From IMG/VR virus record IMGVR_UViG_3300033571_023721, positions 1 through 29,442 of that record: a DNA stretch of 29,442 nucleotides; one strand, given 5' to 3'. Each line of letters starts with the position of its first letter. Positions within the stretch are counted from its first letter, which is position 1. A program made the position numbers and the translations under genes. Positions 15,101-22,268 of this stretch are shown here, piece by piece. The DNA comes from a virus. The notes beneath the pieces are model-generated. The model saw only the letters and a program-made list of their open reading frames with translations, had not been told where the DNA came from and made no database searches.

Positions 15101-16234
15101 ATCTAGCGTGAGTAGCTCGAACATGAGCGAAAAATTAGTGGACAGATGCGTCACGTACTTGACCGCAGAATCGAAGTCCATGGTGCTGTCCAGTATGGCG
15201 CTCAGCAGTCCTTTGTCGCAAGCAGAGCCGAACACTACGTCTTCGTTGTGGGAGCTGAGTGTCTCTAGGTCTACGCACGGCGCTACTTTCTTGTCGCCAT
15301 CTAGTGAGTATGGGTTGGTCCAACCCAGCGAAGAGAGCTTCATCAGATTGCGGTAGCCGGTGTTGCTAGTGGCCCAAGCGTTGAGGGTGTACTCTAGGCC
15401 GTTGTCCCTGACCCATATGGATATAGCTGGCACCATCGTTACGTCTGGGTACAGGGGTTGTTTCGTCTCTTTGTTCATCGGTGGGTTGACCGAGGTGAAT
15501 AAGCTAGTAGCATAGACGTGGTCCGGGAACGCAACTCCAGAGACCTTGTTCTTCTGTGCCCACTTGAGCCACTGTGCGGAGGTAGTTGCAGAGTCGTAGA
15601 CGGAGTACTCGGAGTGTAGGTGTAGCGCTGGAGGCTCTGATACGTCGAAGTCAGGTAGGACAACAGAGGAGTTGGTCTCCATCTGATGCTCGCCAAGAAG
15701 GTCAGATAGTTTCTCGTCTACTTCTATAGTAGCCCTGATGTCATTGAGCGCGTCGTGGGCGTTGTCTAGGGTGACACCTAGGTACTCGGCCACTACACCC
15801 AGTTTAGCAGAGGCAATCTTCTTCTGGGACTTGAGTAGCTTGGCGCGAGTGTACACGTCGTGCACGTTGTTGGAGAAGAACTCTCGGTACTCCTCGTTGA
15901 ACCCATGCTTTTGGAATAGGGCGCCTAGGAACTTACGGTCGAAGTTGATGTTGAAGCCAGCCATGACGAAGTTGCAGTTGAACTGCTTGAGGTAGGCCAC
16001 GAAAGACTTGATCATCTCTGACTGGAGTTGAAACGTCTTCATCTTCTGAACGGTGATGCCGTGGGCATCTATGGCGCCTTGCTCTACGGTCTCGTAGTTC
16101 AGCGGCTGACAGAACTCATTGAAGTGCTTCTGCTCTACACCGTTGATTACTGGGATGCAAGCAAGCTGAATGACATCGTTGAGGCGAGAATCGAGACCTG
16201 TCGTCTCGACGTCATGGTAAAGTAATGCAATCAC
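12149..16234 (-). CDS. dnaE: Family-C DNA polymerase (DnaE-like) with fused N-terminal DEDDh exonuclease and PHP domain
   Basis: This 1361-residue replicative polymerase joins three activities. Residues 1-180 are a DnaQ-type proofreader with a complete DEDDh set (D8 and E10 in DVETTG, D99 in NINFDRKF, H160 and D165 in HDALND). A PHP domain begins near 205 (HLHSEYSVYD) and keeps its first metal ligands. The polymerase core has ARGSAGGSLLSYYLKIT, the catalytic FPDVDSDF (D632, D634) and the third Asp in KADILG (D803). Further on come YGVVAYQEQLMKI, NRSHSFAYASLGY and, near 1285-1340, an OB-fold. The start is GTG at 16234, with GGAGA five bases before it. Bacterial DnaE normally uses a separate DnaQ; PolC inserts its exonuclease inside the PHP domain. 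Here it is appended at the N-terminus. Confidence 0.93.
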   Translation of the reverse strand: MIALLYHDVETTGLDSRLNDVIQLACIPVINGVEQKHFNEFCQPLNYETVEQGAIDAHGITVQKMKTFQLQSEMIKSFVAYLKQFNCNFVMAGFNINFDRKFLGALFQKHGFNEEYREFFSNNVHDVYTRAKLLKSQKKIASAKLGVVAEYLGVTLDNAHDALNDIRATIEVDEKLSDLLGEHQMETNSSVVLPDFDVSEPPALHLHSEYSVYDSATTSAQWLKWAQKNKVSGVAFPDHVYATSLFTSVNPPMNKETKQPLYPDVTMVPAISIWVRDNGLEYTLNAWATSNTGYRNLMKLSSLGWTNPYSLDGDKKVAPCVDLETLSSHNEDVVFGSACDKGLLSAILDSTMDFDSAVKYVTHLSTNFSLMFELLTLDINKYYSQVYGMTAYNKPALSPYQNRAKAINNLAWSLSKRSTIRCIVSSAAHFIDESEKIVQDCKMKNSFKDERYFWESRHQRSAKEQYAILASHIEGFSLGSWIALCNNAQDIVEAAKSIKIKHDYLLPKIEIPDDIRSKTDDYDKQLYYLTMKKVVEHGRWNEDPTYVARFKKELDVIWKNDTMNFLAYFLLYEDIGSYARSQGVLQGLARGSAGGSLLSYYLKITHLDPVKNDLPFERFLSHARIKAGSFPDVDSDFGNRTPIIAYLKNKYGLGFAQVGTFLKMKVKSAIKQAMFALYGRPSNDFEIARLCDLIPDSPQGLDEFKFVYGYVDSEDVSHKGAVETTPELANFFNQYPDCEELVKKLLGLPASLGRHASAFVVSTVDLSDGRVPTFSIDDNDLGAIQVVQLDGAMTEKSGLVKADILGVTTIQTISDCIKRIGKRHRADLLEEDDKGVALIYRLPEDPSVYTDFYNRKTDSSFQFNTDLIKGFVRDFAPQSIKDLADLTALARPGALDVEAAPGISATKQYTLVRNGQADPIYVHSELEPILKETYGVVAYQEQLMKILVDIAGYTLEESDQIRSAIAKKKRDVMTKAFERIREATAKRGWTPVQAQGLCDVLTAYSNYSFNRSHSFAYASLGYITMYLKHHYPLEWWASELNLSNEDKLRKYMGVIGNLIQPPNLKVPSMEWEIVDDKISAPLTSVKGIGEKPVKQLMVNAPYESFEELLNTNEGRIFHIGSFSACLKARATDCFLDPSLPYKEAKKKLVSAFFAARGKDPRLVDNVHKRNDIKKKQVKQKAFDPIFEESDPFKLYLMEREVSKVFSKSLLSDGMIRGWLESNLAALKPTGKSPLPYVMGEDQTPFLRDVDVMARLLEKNPDMDNSFYGIFLFQGSSGKSGTSKKSGRPWQKLEVELSDGVRTIYCTIWDTDKPLRWNVDMPVIVYGKLALDWRSRPTLVIKSIEKIEDIIFRRKNDKVRNI

Positions 16235-16267
16235 TGTTTTCTCCAGGATTGGGGTTTCTGATATTGA

Positions 16268-16276
16268 GATTATACG
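16268..16276 (-). promoter_or_regulatory. Candidate late-type promoter (CGTATAATC) for the polymerase gene
   Basis: The minus strand reads CCGTATAATCTC, 34 bases before the GTG start, in the 48-base gap after the phosphoesterase gene. The hexamer at -35 distance is not TTGACA-like. It is the weakest member of the motif group, because it lacks the GG before TATAA. Confidence 0.45.
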
Positions 16277-16282
16277 GAGGGA

Positions 16283-17878
16283 TTATTTGAGGCGCCAGTT
16301 GCCATCAATGCAATTGATCAGTTGTCTAGATCCATTGGGATAGAGCAAGCACGAACTGTGTAGCCAGGAGCTAGAGCCCTTGACGTAGCTTAGTTTCAGA
16401 TACGAGCTAGTACCTACTTGCCACGCGCCTCTGAGGATACTAGGTGTGTGCGTGTGTCCAGTGATGGAGTTGCCGTAAGCATGTTCCATGGCAGGGAGTG
16501 AGCCTTTGGATCCATTTGATCCTGCATGTCCATGCGCGCCTAGCTGAACACCTGCGATCTTGAAATCTTCGTCCATGCCGAGCCACGATATCTTATCAGA
16601 GACCTTCTTGTCGAGAAACACTTCCACTCCAGACTTGAGTGGGTCGTTACCATCAATAAGGTCTAGTGCGAGGATCAGGCATAGTCTGTGGTTGAATGGG
16701 TCCTTGACGTACCTACCTTCTCTGAGGTAGCGCTCTAGGAAGAGGTCGTGGTTGGACTTTACTACGATGAGCTTGTTGGTGATCTCAGATAGGTCTTGCA
16801 GATCTTGTGCTACTCCCTGCAGCTCTAGCTCTAGTGAGAGCTCGTCGCGTCCAGCGCGCTGCGACCTGAGTACGATGTCCTTCTCTTCGTGGTGGCTGAT
16901 GGACCTACCGTCGAATAAGTCGTGTAAGACGACCATGTTGGGCTTGAGCGTCTGGATCACTTCTTCCCAGCAGGATCTAGCATCTGGGTCAGTAGATCCA
17001 GAGTGCCAGTCACCTAGGACGAAAGCAGAAGGCGCGTAAGGCTTAGAAGAGCTAGGAGTGTACATCACGCCAAGATCCGGGAACTCGCCTTTGGCATTTG
17101 CCTGCACCTGACGGAAGAAGAAGATCTCGTCGTCTTGTATCTCTACTATCACCGCACCCATGACGTGGTCGTTGTTTGCGATGTAGGCGGTGCGGTCTGA
17201 CATATACCGCTCGGTCTTGTAGTTGGGTTCTGTGATGGCACCAGTAGTCATGAGGAAGTGAGGGAGTTTATTGTTACCTACCGCTACTGCCTGCAGTCTT
17301 TGCTTTGGAGAAGCGTACAGGAACGTACCGTTACGCTGACCGATTCTGGATAGTCCAGTGATGGGATCGATGTGCTTGGCCGACATCTTGATCGTAGACA
17401 GAAACACGTTGGAGTTTAGCTTCGTGTCCTCGAACACAATAGTCTCGTTCTGCAGCTTGGTATCGATCATGCCAAAGCTGGAGGCAGTTACTGAGCTGGC
17501 TGGGTCGGATGCAGTTAGAATCAGGAGGCAAGCATCGTTTACTTTGCAGTAGTTTTTAATAGACGCGTAGAAATTATCACTTACCTTACACCCAGTAACC
17601 GCAGTTGTTACCACGAACCGCTTGTTCTTAGACACCTCTGTGCGCAGATTTGTTAGAGCCTTGTTGGAGTAGATGGAGTCGATAGATACGTCGAAGAAAC
17701 TGTCGGGGTGAGCTTCTCGTGCAGCAAGATTGAGGGAGCCTAGAGAATTGAAGTGGTGTGTGACCATATCCTTGGTTACGCCAATTGCCTTCAGGTCAGA
17801 CATCTTAGGATCGCGCCTAAGCTTCTTGGCCGTGGCAGCATACTTTCGAAGTATCTGAGTCTTCTTGTCTACAGCCAT
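16283..17878 (-). CDS. Metallophosphoesterase with N-terminal HTH-like segment, resembling T5 A1-type proteins
   Basis: This 531-residue protein has a C-terminal calcineurin-like domain with all metal motifs: GDWH at 289-292, HDLFDG at 319-324, SNHD at 375-378, GAHGHAG at 447-453 and GHTHT at 474-478. The first ~55 residues (RKYAATAKKLRRDPKMSDLK..FNSLGSLNLAARE) match the pattern of the small HTH repeats found next to homing endonucleases, and the middle ~230 residues are unrecognised. From memory, the pattern HDxFDGRSISHHE and the overall size resemble the T5 pre-early A1 protein group, linked to host DNA degradation and DNA transfer; this is not verified. The ATG directly abuts the stop of the upstream gene, with AGGAGA before it. 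It is clearly distinct from the gp47-like nuclease at 7617. Confidence 0.82.
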   Translation of the reverse strand: MAVDKKTQILRKYAATAKKLRRDPKMSDLKAIGVTKDMVTHHFNSLGSLNLAAREAHPDSFFDVSIDSIYSNKALTNLRTEVSKNKRFVVTTAVTGCKVSDNFYASIKNYCKVNDACLLILTASDPASSVTASSFGMIDTKLQNETIVFEDTKLNSNVFLSTIKMSAKHIDPITGLSRIGQRNGTFLYASPKQRLQAVAVGNNKLPHFLMTTGAITEPNYKTERYMSDRTAYIANNDHVMGAVIVEIQDDEIFFFRQVQANAKGEFPDLGVMYTPSSSKPYAPSAFVLGDWHSGSTDPDARSCWEEVIQTLKPNMVVLHDLFDGRSISHHEEKDIVLRSQRAGRDELSLELELQGVAQDLQDLSEITNKLIVVKSNHDLFLERYLREGRYVKDPFNHRLCLILALDLIDGNDPLKSGVEVFLDKKVSDKISWLGMDEDFKIAGVQLGAHGHAGSNGSKGSLPAMEHAYGNSITGHTHTPSILRGAWQVGTSSYLKLSYVKGSSSWLHSSCLLYPNGSRQLINCIDGNWRLK

Positions 17879-18190
17879 TTATTCTCCTGACTTCTTCTCT
17901 TTGATGAGAGCAGCTAAAAGGAATAGGTAGTTACGCATGTCTGCGATTCTACCCTCGATACTCTCGCTGGAGAGTTCCTTGCCGTTCTTTACGTACGATT
18001 TGATGGATGAGTAGTGCTTGTCCATGAACACCATCGCTACCTGCATTGGAGTTAGACCAATGTCAGCCTTGGTCTTGAAATTGGCCAGAGAGTCGGTATC
18101 TGATGAGTACTCCCTACCCTTGTTCTCAAGTAGTAGCTTCTCTTCGTTTACCATACTTTGGAATAATTCTTGCTGCTCAGACCATTTCAC
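17879..18190 (-). CDS. Small all-helical protein, possibly DUF1599 (Nmad1)-like
   Basis: This gene encodes 103 residues from a GTG at 18190 that has GGGAGG seven bases upstream. The frame could open earlier at a TTG (18217), but that would place the SD inside the gene. The pattern ENKGREYSS..SLANFK, then MDKHYSSIKSYV, and finally EGRIADMRNYLFLLAALI resembles a phage family of small helical proteins (DUF1599, nucleotide-modification-associated domain 1). In these a KH/KL..R helix and a final D..NY...L helix are conserved. The assignment is by eye. If right, it would act on or sense nucleotides. It carries its own TATAAATA motif upstream. Confidence 0.75.
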   Translation of the reverse strand: MKWSEQQELFQSMVNEEKLLLENKGREYSSDTDSLANFKTKADIGLTPMQVAMVFMDKHYSSIKSYVKNGKELSSESIEGRIADMRNYLFLLAALIKEKKSGE

Positions 18191-18220
18191 GCATGTTCCT
18201 CCCGTGATTCGTCGCAAGAA

Positions 18221-18230
18221 TATTTATACC
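18221..18230 (-). promoter_or_regulatory. Candidate late-type promoter (GGTATAAATA)
   Basis: The minus strand reads TGGTATAAATATT, an exact TATAAATA, 31 bases before the GTG at 18190 and in the gap after the 200-residue protein gene. No TTGACA-like element lies upstream. Confidence 0.55.
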
Positions 18231-18246
18231 AGATCAGGGCAAGACA

Positions 18247-18849
18247 TTAGCAGAATGTGAAAGCGAACTTAACCTTGGTAGCAAGTGTATCAGAGGTGTC
18301 CAACGTCAACTTGACCTCGTAAGTGGGGAAGATGCCTTCCTTACCTAGAGCGTACTCAATACCCGCGAAGTAAGCGTTCATATAGTGGCCTTGTAGGCGC
18401 AGGTAGGAAGGGTTGTCGGAAGTCTCGATGGATACAGAGAATGAGGTCTTGCCAGCAGCAGCTGCAGAGGTAAGCTCATTGGCTAGAGTGGTGTAGCCAG
18501 CAGGTCTAGGGCTAGAGTAGCGTAGAGACTTGCCGGTAACCGCAGCAGGAGGAGCTACTGTTACGTCAAATGTAGAGCCAGCAACCAGTGGACTAGCAAC
18601 TATGCGCTCTACTTCAGTACCCGCGTTATCATAACGCACGGTGTAGCCAGCTAACAGCAAGGTATTGCTACCAGAGTTTGAAATAGTGAAGTGTGGCGAA
18701 GTCGTAGACACTGCTACGGCGTCCTTGAAAGGGACGTCATCAAATTGGGGTCTAATGAACCTTCTGCCGAGCTCAAAGGCGTCCGCCAACTTTTGGGTTA
18801 AACCCGTGGCTCCCTCAAGGTATTGACTTTTCAGTGAAATCTCAGACAT
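18247..18849 (-). CDS. Beta-rich protein, possibly a virion structural component; unknown
   Basis: This 200-residue protein has an N-terminal helix (LEGATGLTQKLADAFELGRRFI) and then alternating Thr/Ser/Val-rich beta strands (FTISNSGSNTLLLAGYTVRYD, STFDVTVAPPAAV). It ends in EVKLTLDTSDTLATKVKFAF. There is no signal peptide or TM segment. Such composition is typical of phage head decoration, tail tube or fibre-associated proteins. It has its own promoter motif 23 bases upstream (TATAATCC) and a strong SD (ATAGGAGGG), and another motif precedes the next gene. It may therefore be a separately and strongly expressed late gene inserted in the replication block. No family was recognised. Confidence 0.8.
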   Translation of the reverse strand: MSEISLKSQYLEGATGLTQKLADAFELGRRFIRPQFDDVPFKDAVAVSTTSPHFTISNSGSNTLLLAGYTVRYDNAGTEVERIVASPLVAGSTFDVTVAPPAAVTGKSLRYSSPRPAGYTTLANELTSAAAAGKTSFSVSIETSDNPSYLRLQGHYMNAYFAGIEYALGKEGIFPTYEVKLTLDTSDTLATKVKFAFTFC

Positions 18850-18871
18850 AAACCCTCCTATAGTATAGTAG

Positions 18872-18880
18872 GATTATACC
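18872..18880 (-). promoter_or_regulatory. Candidate late-type promoter (GGTATAATC)
   Basis: The minus strand reads TGGTATAATCC, 23 bases before the ATG at 18849 and just after the stop of the Pro-rich peptide gene (18884). The upstream 17-base spacer ends in no -35 element. An additional TATAGGAGG at 18854-18862 is the SD region. Confidence 0.55.
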
Positions 18881-18883
18881 ACA

Positions 18884-19099
18884 TCAGTGGCGAGGAGGAC
18901 TTGGTGGCCTAGGCGTGGGAGAAGGTGTAGGCTCTGGCTTCAGCTTCTTGCAGTTCTTTAGATCGATGTCTTTGTCTGGGCCACTTGTCTCAGCCTCACA
19001 GATATAGACCTGCCCTGGTTCCTTCGCCTCTGGCTTATTCTTGCCTTCTCCAGAGGAGGCAGCAAGCAAGACCGTCATCAGAATACTACTCGTCAGCAT
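18884..19099 (-). CDS. Small exported-looking peptide with Pro-rich tail
   Basis: From ATG 19099 (AAGGTGG five bases upstream) the product has 71 residues. It has a short hydrophobic N-terminus (SSILMTVLLAASSG), two cysteines (C34, C50), and a C-terminus made of Pro, Ser, Thr and Lys (KPEPTPSPTPRPPSPPRH). Reading further upstream in the frame would run into the previous gene, so I chose this start. It overlaps the previous stop by 14 bases. The shape recalls Rz1-like outer-membrane spanins, which are short and Pro-rich, but there is no lipobox cysteine after the hydrophobic segment. A secreted periplasmic peptide is more likely. Coding status is fairly, not fully, secure. Confidence 0.6.
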   Translation of the reverse strand: MLTSSILMTVLLAASSGEGKNKPEAKEPGQVYICEAETSGPDKDIDLKNCKKLKPEPTPSPTPRPPSPPRH

Positions 19100-19379
19100 C
19101 GTCGCCACCTTGCAGCTCTTCCAGCTTGTCCAGCAGAAAGTTCTTCTTTGCATCGTTGTGAGCGATAGCTGCCGTGTAAGCTGCAGACAGATCCTTCGCG
19201 ATCTCTTTGGCTGAGTTCAACTTAGAGTCGTTCTTCTTCTCTGTCTTGATCTTGCGGATCTCTTGCTCTGTCTTGACGATCAGTTGCTCCAACTCGTCCT
19301 CACCCAACTCTGCGATAGAATCGACGAAGCTCTTAGATAGTACCTGATCTGCTTTTCCTAGACTTACTCTTTTTGCCAT
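19086..19379 (-). CDS. Small coiled-coil protein (97 aa), unknown
   Basis: This highly charged helical protein (EDELEQLIVKTEQEIRKIK; HNDAKKNFLLDKLEEL) has an acidic end (GGDDADE). The start ATG at 19379 has AAAAGGAGGA before it and lies 47 bases inside the end of the RuvC-like gene, so the two are probably co-translated. It has no TM segment or motif. It could be an accessory subunit for its neighbour, but nothing proves it. Confidence 0.75.
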   Translation of the reverse strand: MAKRVSLGKADQVLSKSFVDSIAELGEDELEQLIVKTEQEIRKIKTEKKNDSKLNSAKEIAKDLSAAYTAAIAHNDAKKNFLLDKLEELQGGDDADE

Positions 19380-20049
19380 TTGTGTCCTCCTTTTCAGAAG
19401 GGGTTATACAGAGATCATCATACGAGAAGTGTTTCTTGGAGACACGTGGGAAAGTGACGTCTGGTGGAACGGGAACAGAACACGAGAACGTCTTGCAGCG
19501 ATACTTCTCGTAAGCGTGGTAGATGGCTTGGCCGATGGCGTCACCGATGTCGTAGCGAAATAGTATCGGTTTACCAGTAGCCTCTGAGATAGAGTGGTTG
19601 GGTAAGCGAATACCGTGACGCTCCCAGAGTGCTTGCACGATCATGATCTTCTTGGCTGCTTCCTTGCCGTACTTTGCCTTCTGCTCCTTGGTTGGAGTAG
19701 AGCGTCCAGCCACGATCGTCTTCCACGAGGAGATGTTCAGGATCGAGTATGGTAGGTTTCTCTGCCGCGCCCAGATGTGGATGGCGGTTCTGTAAGCTGG
19801 GTTGATATCTGTTCCACTGACGAAACGCGAGGAGAAGAAGAAGGACTCTACGGCGATGTCGGTAAATTTGTGTGCTGCGTGGATGGTGTCTATGCGCGAC
19901 ATTAAGTCGATGCACCAATCTCCAACGTAAGCGGAGGAGTTGTCTACGTCAATGAAGCCGTAGTCGAAGATCTCGCAGTGAGTACCGTCTACTCTAGCGA
20001 GTGCAAATCCAGTCGACTGCGCTGGATCGAGAGCGATAAATATCGTCAT
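19333..20049 (-). CDS. RuvC-like Holliday junction resolvase / RNase-H-fold nuclease
   Basis: The 238 residues show a RuvC-type RNase H fold. ALDPAQSTGFAL supplies the first Asp (D8), DIAVESFFF the Glu (E68), and RYDIGDAIGQAIYHA the last pair (D167, D170), together with the ISSWK segment common to phage RuvC-like proteins. Such enzymes cut four-way junctions, resolving recombination intermediates and removing branches before packaging. The last ~50 residues are an extension ending in a Lys/Ser/Arg-rich tail that falls in the 47-base overlap with the next gene. The ATG has GAGGT upstream. RuvC as opposed to another RNase-H-fold nuclease is a probable, not certain, call. Confidence 0.82.
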   Translation of the reverse strand: MTIFIALDPAQSTGFALARVDGTHCEIFDYGFIDVDNSSAYVGDWCIDLMSRIDTIHAAHKFTDIAVESFFFSSRFVSGTDINPAYRTAIHIWARQRNLPYSILNISSWKTIVAGRSTPTKEQKAKYGKEAAKKIMIVQALWERHGIRLPNHSISEATGKPILFRYDIGDAIGQAIYHAYEKYRCKTFSCSVPVPPDVTFPRVSKKHFSYDDLCITPSEKEDTNGKKSKSRKSRSGTI

Positions 20050-20076
20050 GGTTACCTCACATTGAGGTAGTTGTAC

Positions 20077-20478
20077 TCAGTACTCTTCGATGGACCACTG
20101 ACCGTTTGGTTGCTTGACTAGTCGCTCGCGCTTGACTGGGACCAGGTTGTATCCTGCTTGCTCTAGGCGATCTTTGCCGCCCAGGTGGGAATCGATATGG
20201 CTTAGGGGGATAGGCTCGGTAGTGACCCTAGAACCGTCCTTGGTGACGTGGAAGGATTGCTCGTTCTCGTCCTTGGTCATGGCCATAGGGTTCTTGAGGC
20301 TAGCTTCCATGGTCTTGGCTTGCTTCATGTGCAGCTCGTTCATCTGTGGACTTTTGAGCTGCTCTATCTGCTTGACCGCAGACTTCTTAGACGTAGGTGC
20401 CATAGAAGGCACCTTGGGTGGCTTTGGCGCAGTAGGTGATGGGATGCCTGGTATGGCTTTGTCTAGTTTATCTGTCAC
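20077..20478 (-). CDS. Hypothetical protein (133 aa) with Pro-rich N-terminus
   Basis: I start this at GTG 20478, five bases after GGAGA; a TTG one codon upstream (20481) is also possible but too close to the SD. The first ~30 residues are Pro/Lys/Ala-rich (IPGIPSPTAPKPPKVP) and probably disordered. A Met-rich helical part (MNELHMKQAKTMEASL) follows, and then a compact end (GKDRLEQAGYNLVPVKRERL..NGQWSIEEY). It lies between the gp46-like and RuvC-like genes. No family was recognised. Confidence 0.75.
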   Translation of the reverse strand: MTDKLDKAIPGIPSPTAPKPPKVPSMAPTSKKSAVKQIEQLKSPQMNELHMKQAKTMEASLKNPMAMTKDENEQSFHVTKDGSRVTTEPIPLSHIDSHLGGKDRLEQAGYNLVPVKRERLVKQPNGQWSIEEY

Positions 20479-20501
20479 CAAGGTCTCCGATGTGGCTATA
20501 T

Positions 20502-22265
20502 CTATTCTACCCTGACGGCAGATATACCACCCTTCTTCTCCACGGTGATGATGGAATCGAATAACCCCTTGACTTCATTGGCATGATCGACTACCACAAT
20601 TGTGGTATCGTTAGCCACGGTCTGGAGTATGGAGATAGCTCGCTCTCTATTGGTAGAGTCCATGTGGTCAAAGGGCTCGTCTAGTATCAGCGGGGCAACC
20701 TGGACACCAGAGTATAGGGAGTGTACCTTGGATACCGCGAGGTCTATGGCTATAGATAGACAGCGCCTCTCGCCACCAGACATGGCTCCTATAGTGGTAA
20801 CCCTACCGTCTATAGACACAGAGTCTGAGAACCTAGTGGATACGACCCCAGTTTTATTCTCTTTGAACGACAGCAACTCGTAGGTTATAGATGGCCAAGC
20901 CTCAGACAAGACGCCTCTAACGAACTCATTGAACTGGTCTATGATGGAATCAAGCACGTAGGCTTGGATACCGGATGGTCCAAGGACACTTATCGCTTCA
21001 CTCAGGATGAGGATCTTTGAATTCAGCTCGGCGATATCGACAGATATGGATTCGGCTTCGTCCCTGAGTTTACCCAACCTAGAGGACAGTGCCTCTGCTC
21101 TAGACACCTCTGCTAGCGTGATTTCAACAGAATGGTTGGTCTTACTGATAGCCATGGTCAGTTGATCCATGTCAGACTTTGTCTCAAGGTACTTAGTGGA
21201 TAGATCTCGCACTTCTTGCTCACAGGCTTCGATCGCCTCTCTGGTTCTCTCTTCTTTTGAGACCAAGGAATCGACGTCGATGATCTTAGACTTGATGTCC
21301 TCGACTCTGGTTTTCTGTCTAGTTAGTAGCCTGAAGTAGGAGTCTTCCATGGCTTGGGTATCGCAGACAACTACTGTGTCTTCGTCTATGGTTAGAGCGC
21401 CATTACAGTGTGGGCAAGGCAGAGGCGAGGGTTTCTCAATGGGTGCGCTGAGCTGCTTGAGCTGAATGTGCAGCTGCCGCAACTCGCCTTTCGCTTCTTG
21501 TATCTTAGATAGCTGCCCTCTGAGCTTGGACAAAAGATCTTTGTGTTTAGCTGTATCTGGAGGGTTCAGAGTTTTAGATAGTTCTAACATGTGGAGTTGC
21601 TGCTTGCTTCGCTGCAAGTATAGTTGCTCTAAGGTTTGGTTTAATGCAACCGTATCTATAGTTACAGAGGACAGCTCTTCTAGCTTAGCATTGACCTGCG
21701 CTGACCTAAGCTCTAACGCTGATTTTTCAGAGACAAGAGTTTTGAGCTTTGCCTCAACCTTCTGCTTTGCTGCAGAGTAGTCTACCGAGTTGGACAGATC
21801 TAGGAATAGCTGCTTCTTATCTGTATCTGACAGATCTAGGAACCTCTGGCCTAGACCTTGTGCGAAGTAAGCTATCTGTAGGAAGCGTTCGTAGGATAAG
21901 CCAAGTATCTCATCAAGCTGCTCTTGATCTACTTGCTTTGGGTCCTCACCATCCACCGAGAGCCAGAGCGCGTTAGGGCCTCTAGTTCTCTGGATATTAA
22001 AGTGTCCAGTATTAGATCTATATTCAAGTGATACAGATGTGGACTTTTCTCCGGATCTAGTAACAGAAGTAGATGTGATCCCACGGGGGAGTTTACCGTA
22101 TAGACACCAAGATGCTGCAGACAGAATAGAAGATTTGCCAGCGCCGTTGCTTGACTGATTGTCATGGTTCCAACCCTCTATTAGTAGCATGCCTTGATTT
22201 GGGAACTGTACTTCTGCTTCCCCGATACTGAGGAAGTTACTTATCTTGATCGACTGTATCTGCAA
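20502..22265 (-). CDS. SbcC/Rad50-type ATPase (T4 gp46-like)
   Basis: This 587-residue SMC-like ATPase has an N-terminal half with KISNFLSIGEAEVQF and Walker A (NGAGKSS, 40-46), a short coiled coil, and a CPHC zinc hook at 284-287. The returning coil leads to the ABC signature MSGGERRCLSIAIDLA and Walker B LILDEPFDHMD near 535. The size matches T4 gp46 (560 aa), not the ~1000-residue bacterial SbcC. It works with the gp47-like nuclease at 7617. The start is TTG 22265, because AGGAGA lies six bases upstream and the nearby ATG is out of frame; its SD overlaps the stop of the preceding gene. Confidence 0.92.
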   Translation of the reverse strand: MQIQSIKISNFLSIGEAEVQFPNQGMLLIEGWNHDNQSSNGAGKSSILSAASWCLYGKLPRGITSTSVTRSGEKSTSVSLEYRSNTGHFNIQRTRGPNALWLSVDGEDPKQVDQEQLDEILGLSYERFLQIAYFAQGLGQRFLDLSDTDKKQLFLDLSNSVDYSAAKQKVEAKLKTLVSEKSALELRSAQVNAKLEELSSVTIDTVALNQTLEQLYLQRSKQQLHMLELSKTLNPPDTAKHKDLLSKLRGQLSKIQEAKGELRQLHIQLKQLSAPIEKPSPLPCPHCNGALTIDEDTVVVCDTQAMEDSYFRLLTRQKTRVEDIKSKIIDVDSLVSKEERTREAIEACEQEVRDLSTKYLETKSDMDQLTMAISKTNHSVEITLAEVSRAEALSSRLGKLRDEAESISVDIAELNSKILILSEAISVLGPSGIQAYVLDSIIDQFNEFVRGVLSEAWPSITYELLSFKENKTGVVSTRFSDSVSIDGRVTTIGAMSGGERRCLSIAIDLAVSKVHSLYSGVQVAPLILDEPFDHMDSTNRERAISILQTVANDTTIVVVDHANEVKGLFDSIITVEKKGGISAVRVE

Positions 22266-22268
22266 GCA

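Noticed and set aside
18191-18217. Upstream TTG start for the DUF1599-like gene
   Set aside because: It would put the strong GGGAGG inside the coding region; the GTG at 18190 has the right spacing to that SD.
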